9,035 nucleotides of DNA, taken from positions 1-9,035 of the forward strand of contig CAJWGH010000028.1 in the NCBI GenBank assembly GCA_913031095.1. The letters are read 5' to 3'. This DNA is from an uncultured Chloroflexota bacterium. GTDB taxonomy: Bacteria; Chloroflexota; Dehalococcoidia; UBA3495. The position numbers and the translations under genes were made by a program. Positions 7,412 through 9,035 of this stretch are shown piece after piece (position 1 is the stretch's first letter; every line of letters starts with the position of its first letter). Under the pieces are notes generated by a model. It did not search any database, had not been told where the DNA came from, and saw nothing but the letters and a program-made list of their open reading frames with translations.

Positions 7412-8346
7412 CCCAGTTCAATGACTATTTGGCCGCAACCAGAACGGCAGTTCCGGACTCAGGCCTTTATATAGATTGCCGCGATCTATTCAAGATTTAC
7501 AAAAGGGCAGACTTGGAGGTCGTAGCTCTGCGCGGCTTGGACCTGAGCGTCGAGTCCGGCGAGTTGATCGCTGTCATCGGTGCCAGTGGGAGCGGAAAGA
7601 GTACGTTGCTAAACATACTGGCTGGATTAGACCGACCCTCTGCCGGTCAGGTGTTGGTAGGCACACGGGACTTGCTGGACGTCTCCGACAGCGACCTGGT
7701 TATGTACCGGCGTTCGGAGGTCGGCTTTGTTTGGCAGGCAACTGCCCGGAACTTGGTTCCTTATCTGTCGGTGTCCGATAACATCGAACTGCCTATGGCG
7801 CTAACGGGGCTGTCGGCCAAAGCCCGGCGCGCATGGTCTGAAGAACTTCTGGAATCGCTGGGAATGATAGACAAAGCTAAGCGGCTCCCTTACCAGTTGT
7901 CGGGAGGAGAGCAGCAACGTGCCGCCATAGCTGTAGGCTTGGCCAATAAGCCGCCTTTGCTCCTGGCTGATGAGCCTACTGGAGAACTAGACACCGAGAA
8001 CGCGGACGCAATCTTCGAGATGATCCGCGGATTGAACCGCTCCTATGGTGTGACCGTGGTGACCGTCACTCACTATGCAGGCGTATCCAAATTTGTAGAT
8101 CGAGTGGTCCATATCCGCGACGGGCGTATCGGATCTGAGACATTCTCGAGACCAGATTACCGTCGCGACGGTGGCACAGTGGAAGAGGAATACGTTGTGG
8201 TGGACGCCGCGGGAAGATTGCAGTTGCCACATGATTTGGCAGAACGTTTTCGGCGTGGGGGATTGGCCAAAATACAGTCGGATGACCGGCAGATCACTAT
8301 CGACCCACCTGGGACCAATCCTCGGCAGCCCCGGAGCAGGAGTTAA
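7408..8346 (+). CDS. ABC transporter ATPase 1, with AbrB-like C-terminal tail
   Basis: Cytoplasmic ATP-hydrolysing subunit that should drive one or both upstream permeases. All motifs of the LolD/MacB/FtsE type are intact: A-loop Tyr31, Walker A GASGSGKST (58-66), Q-loop Gln110 in FVWQATARNL, signature LSGGEQQR (164-171), Walker B LLLADE with catalytic Glu189, D-loop GELD and switch His222. At 312 aa it exceeds the family's usual 220-250. About 20 extra residues precede the first strand, and about 70 follow the nucleotide-binding domain. The tail segment YVVVDAAGRLQLP continuing to ITIDPP (about 262-300) resembles an AbrB/SpoVT swapped-hairpin domain in its DxxGRLxLP pattern. This is an inference from the motif; a fold search would settle it. 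The final 12 residues are basic and proline-rich. The ATG overlaps the permease B stop as ATGA and is preceded by GGGAG at 7396-7400, 7 bases away, so the start is well supported. Function as an ATPase is near certain; the tail's role is unknown. Confidence 0.95.
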   Translation: MTQFNDYLAATRTAVPDSGLYIDCRDLFKIYKRADLEVVALRGLDLSVESGELIAVIGASGSGKSTLLNILAGLDRPSAGQVLVGTRDLLDVSDSDLVMYRRSEVGFVWQATARNLVPYLSVSDNIELPMALTGLSAKARRAWSEELLESLGMIDKAKRLPYQLSGGEQQRAAIAVGLANKPPLLLADEPTGELDTENADAIFEMIRGLNRSYGVTVVTVTHYAGVSKFVDRVVHIRDGRIGSETFSRPDYRRDGGTVEEEYVVVDAAGRLQLPHDLAERFRRGGLAKIQSDDRQITIDPPGTNPRQPRSRS

Positions 8347-8352
8347 CGGCGT

Positions 8353-9035
8353 ATGCAGGCTAGCGACGGACCTATCTTGACAGCTTCGGCGGTAAGCCGG
8401 GTATTCGGCTCTGGCGAAACAGCCGTAACGGCCCTTTCCGCCATCAACCTGACTGTGGAGCAGGGAGATTTTCTGGCGGTCACTGGCAGGTCGGGTTCCG
8501 GCAAAACCACATTATTGAACCTAATGTCGGGCCTAGACCGTCCGAGCACAGGTTCAGTTCACTTCCACGGAGACGACCTGTCCCAACTTCGGGAAGCCGA
8601 CTTGGTAGACATGCGCCGTCATAGGATCGGGTTTGTGTTCCAATCGTTCGGTCTCATGCCGCTGTTGTCTGCTCAGGAGAACGTGGAACTCCCGCTGCAC
8701 ATCAGCGGGATGCCCTGGAGGGAGCGAAGACAACTCGCGAGCGAGTCGCTTCAGGCGGTGGGACTGGGCACCCGGGCTCGGCATCGGCCCTTTGAACTCT
8801 CGGGTGGTGAGCAACAGAGAGTGTCTATCGCCAGGGCCTTGGTAACCCAACCCGAAGTGGTCTTCGCTGACGAACCTACCGGAGAGCTGGACGCTTCCAC
8901 CGCCCGGTCCATCGCAGAGACACTGGCTGAAGTTGCTGCCTCTAGGCGTGCTACGGTGATCGTTGCCACCCACGACCTGGACCTGGCCGCAACTGCACAG
9001 CGGCGCGTGGATCTGGTTGATGGACAGGTGATCTC
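8353..9035 (+). CDS. ABC transporter ATPase 2 (LolD/MacB type), C-terminus missing
   Basis: Second ATP-binding subunit, 227 residues before the window ends, so nearly the whole nucleotide-binding domain is present. Walker A GRSGSGKTT (45-53), Q-loop Gln97 in FVFQSFGLMP, signature LSGGEQQR (149-156), Walker B VVFADE with catalytic Glu174, D-loop GELDAST and switch His207 are all intact. The stretch after the Q-loop (LLSAQENVELPL) is the usual LolD/MacB form, whereas ATPase 1 has a variant WQATARNL, so the two are not simple copies. It begins 6 bases after the ATPase 1 stop. AGGAG at 8338-8342, inside the end of that gene, serves as its ribosome binding site with 10 bases to the ATG. It probably forms a heterodimer with ATPase 1, or a homodimer on one of the two permeases. 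Whether it also carries a C-terminal extension lies outside the window. Confidence 0.95.
   Translation, partial: MQASDGPILTASAVSRVFGSGETAVTALSAINLTVEQGDFLAVTGRSGSGKTTLLNLMSGLDRPSTGSVHFHGDDLSQLREADLVDMRRHRIGFVFQSFGLMPLLSAQENVELPLHISGMPWRERRQLASESLQAVGLGTRARHRPFELSGGEQQRVSIARALVTQPEVVFADEPTGELDASTARSIAETLAEVAASRRATVIVATHDLDLAATAQRRVDLVDGQVI

Noticed and set aside
8554..8973. Open frame of 139 codons on the minus strand inside ATPase 2
   Set aside because: It lies antisense to a gene with a full set of ABC ATPase motifs, has no recognisable domain and no ribosome binding site that I could see; a shadow frame.

Overview
The window looks bacterial, with dense coding and moderately high G+C. It holds one partial gene on the minus strand and a four-gene block on the plus strand, separated by a divergent intergenic region of 218 bases. 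The very long two-module FtsX permeases, the paired ATPases and the AbrB-like tail on one ATPase resemble arrangements I associate with Chloroflexota (Dehalococcoidia/SAR202-type genomes). That assignment is a family impression, not a computed result, and I hold it at low to moderate confidence.

Layout. Positions 1-414 (minus) carry the first 138 residues of a short-chain dehydrogenase/reductase (SDR) cut by the window edge. Positions 415-632 hold back-to-back promoter candidates: a good extended -10 (TGCTATAAT) facing the SDR and a perfect -10 hexamer (TATAAT) facing the transporter genes. From 633 the plus strand is almost continuous coding: permease A (633-3974, 1113 aa), permease B (3974-7411, 1145 aa), ATPase 1 (7408-8346, 312 aa) and ATPase 2 (8353 to the window end, partial). 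Stops and starts overlap at A/B (TGATG) and B/ATPase 1 (ATGA), and ATPase 2 follows after 6 bases, so this is almost certainly one operon.

How the genes work together. Both permeases show the FtsX/MacB plan twice in one chain: TM1, extracytoplasmic domain 1, TM2-4, a TM5-6 linker, then TM7, extracytoplasmic domain 2 and TM8-10. They are clearly paralogous. Both ATPases carry complete nucleotide-binding motifs of the LolD/MacB type. Transporters of this class (type VII) usually do not carry substrate through a channel. ATP-driven movements are passed through the membrane to large outside domains that extract or expel lipids, lipoproteins, peptides or antibiotics, or that control cell-wall enzymes. 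The substrate here cannot be read from the sequence.

Most unusual points: (1) extracytoplasmic domain 2 of both permeases appears to contain an insert resembling carbohydrate-binding-module or galactose-binding-like beta-sandwiches; (2) ATPase 1 ends in a segment resembling an AbrB/SpoVT swapped-hairpin domain; (3) two full-length permeases and two dissimilar ATPases sit together, suggesting an asymmetric assembly. No RNA genes, mobile elements, CRISPR arrays, long repeats or convincing terminators were seen.
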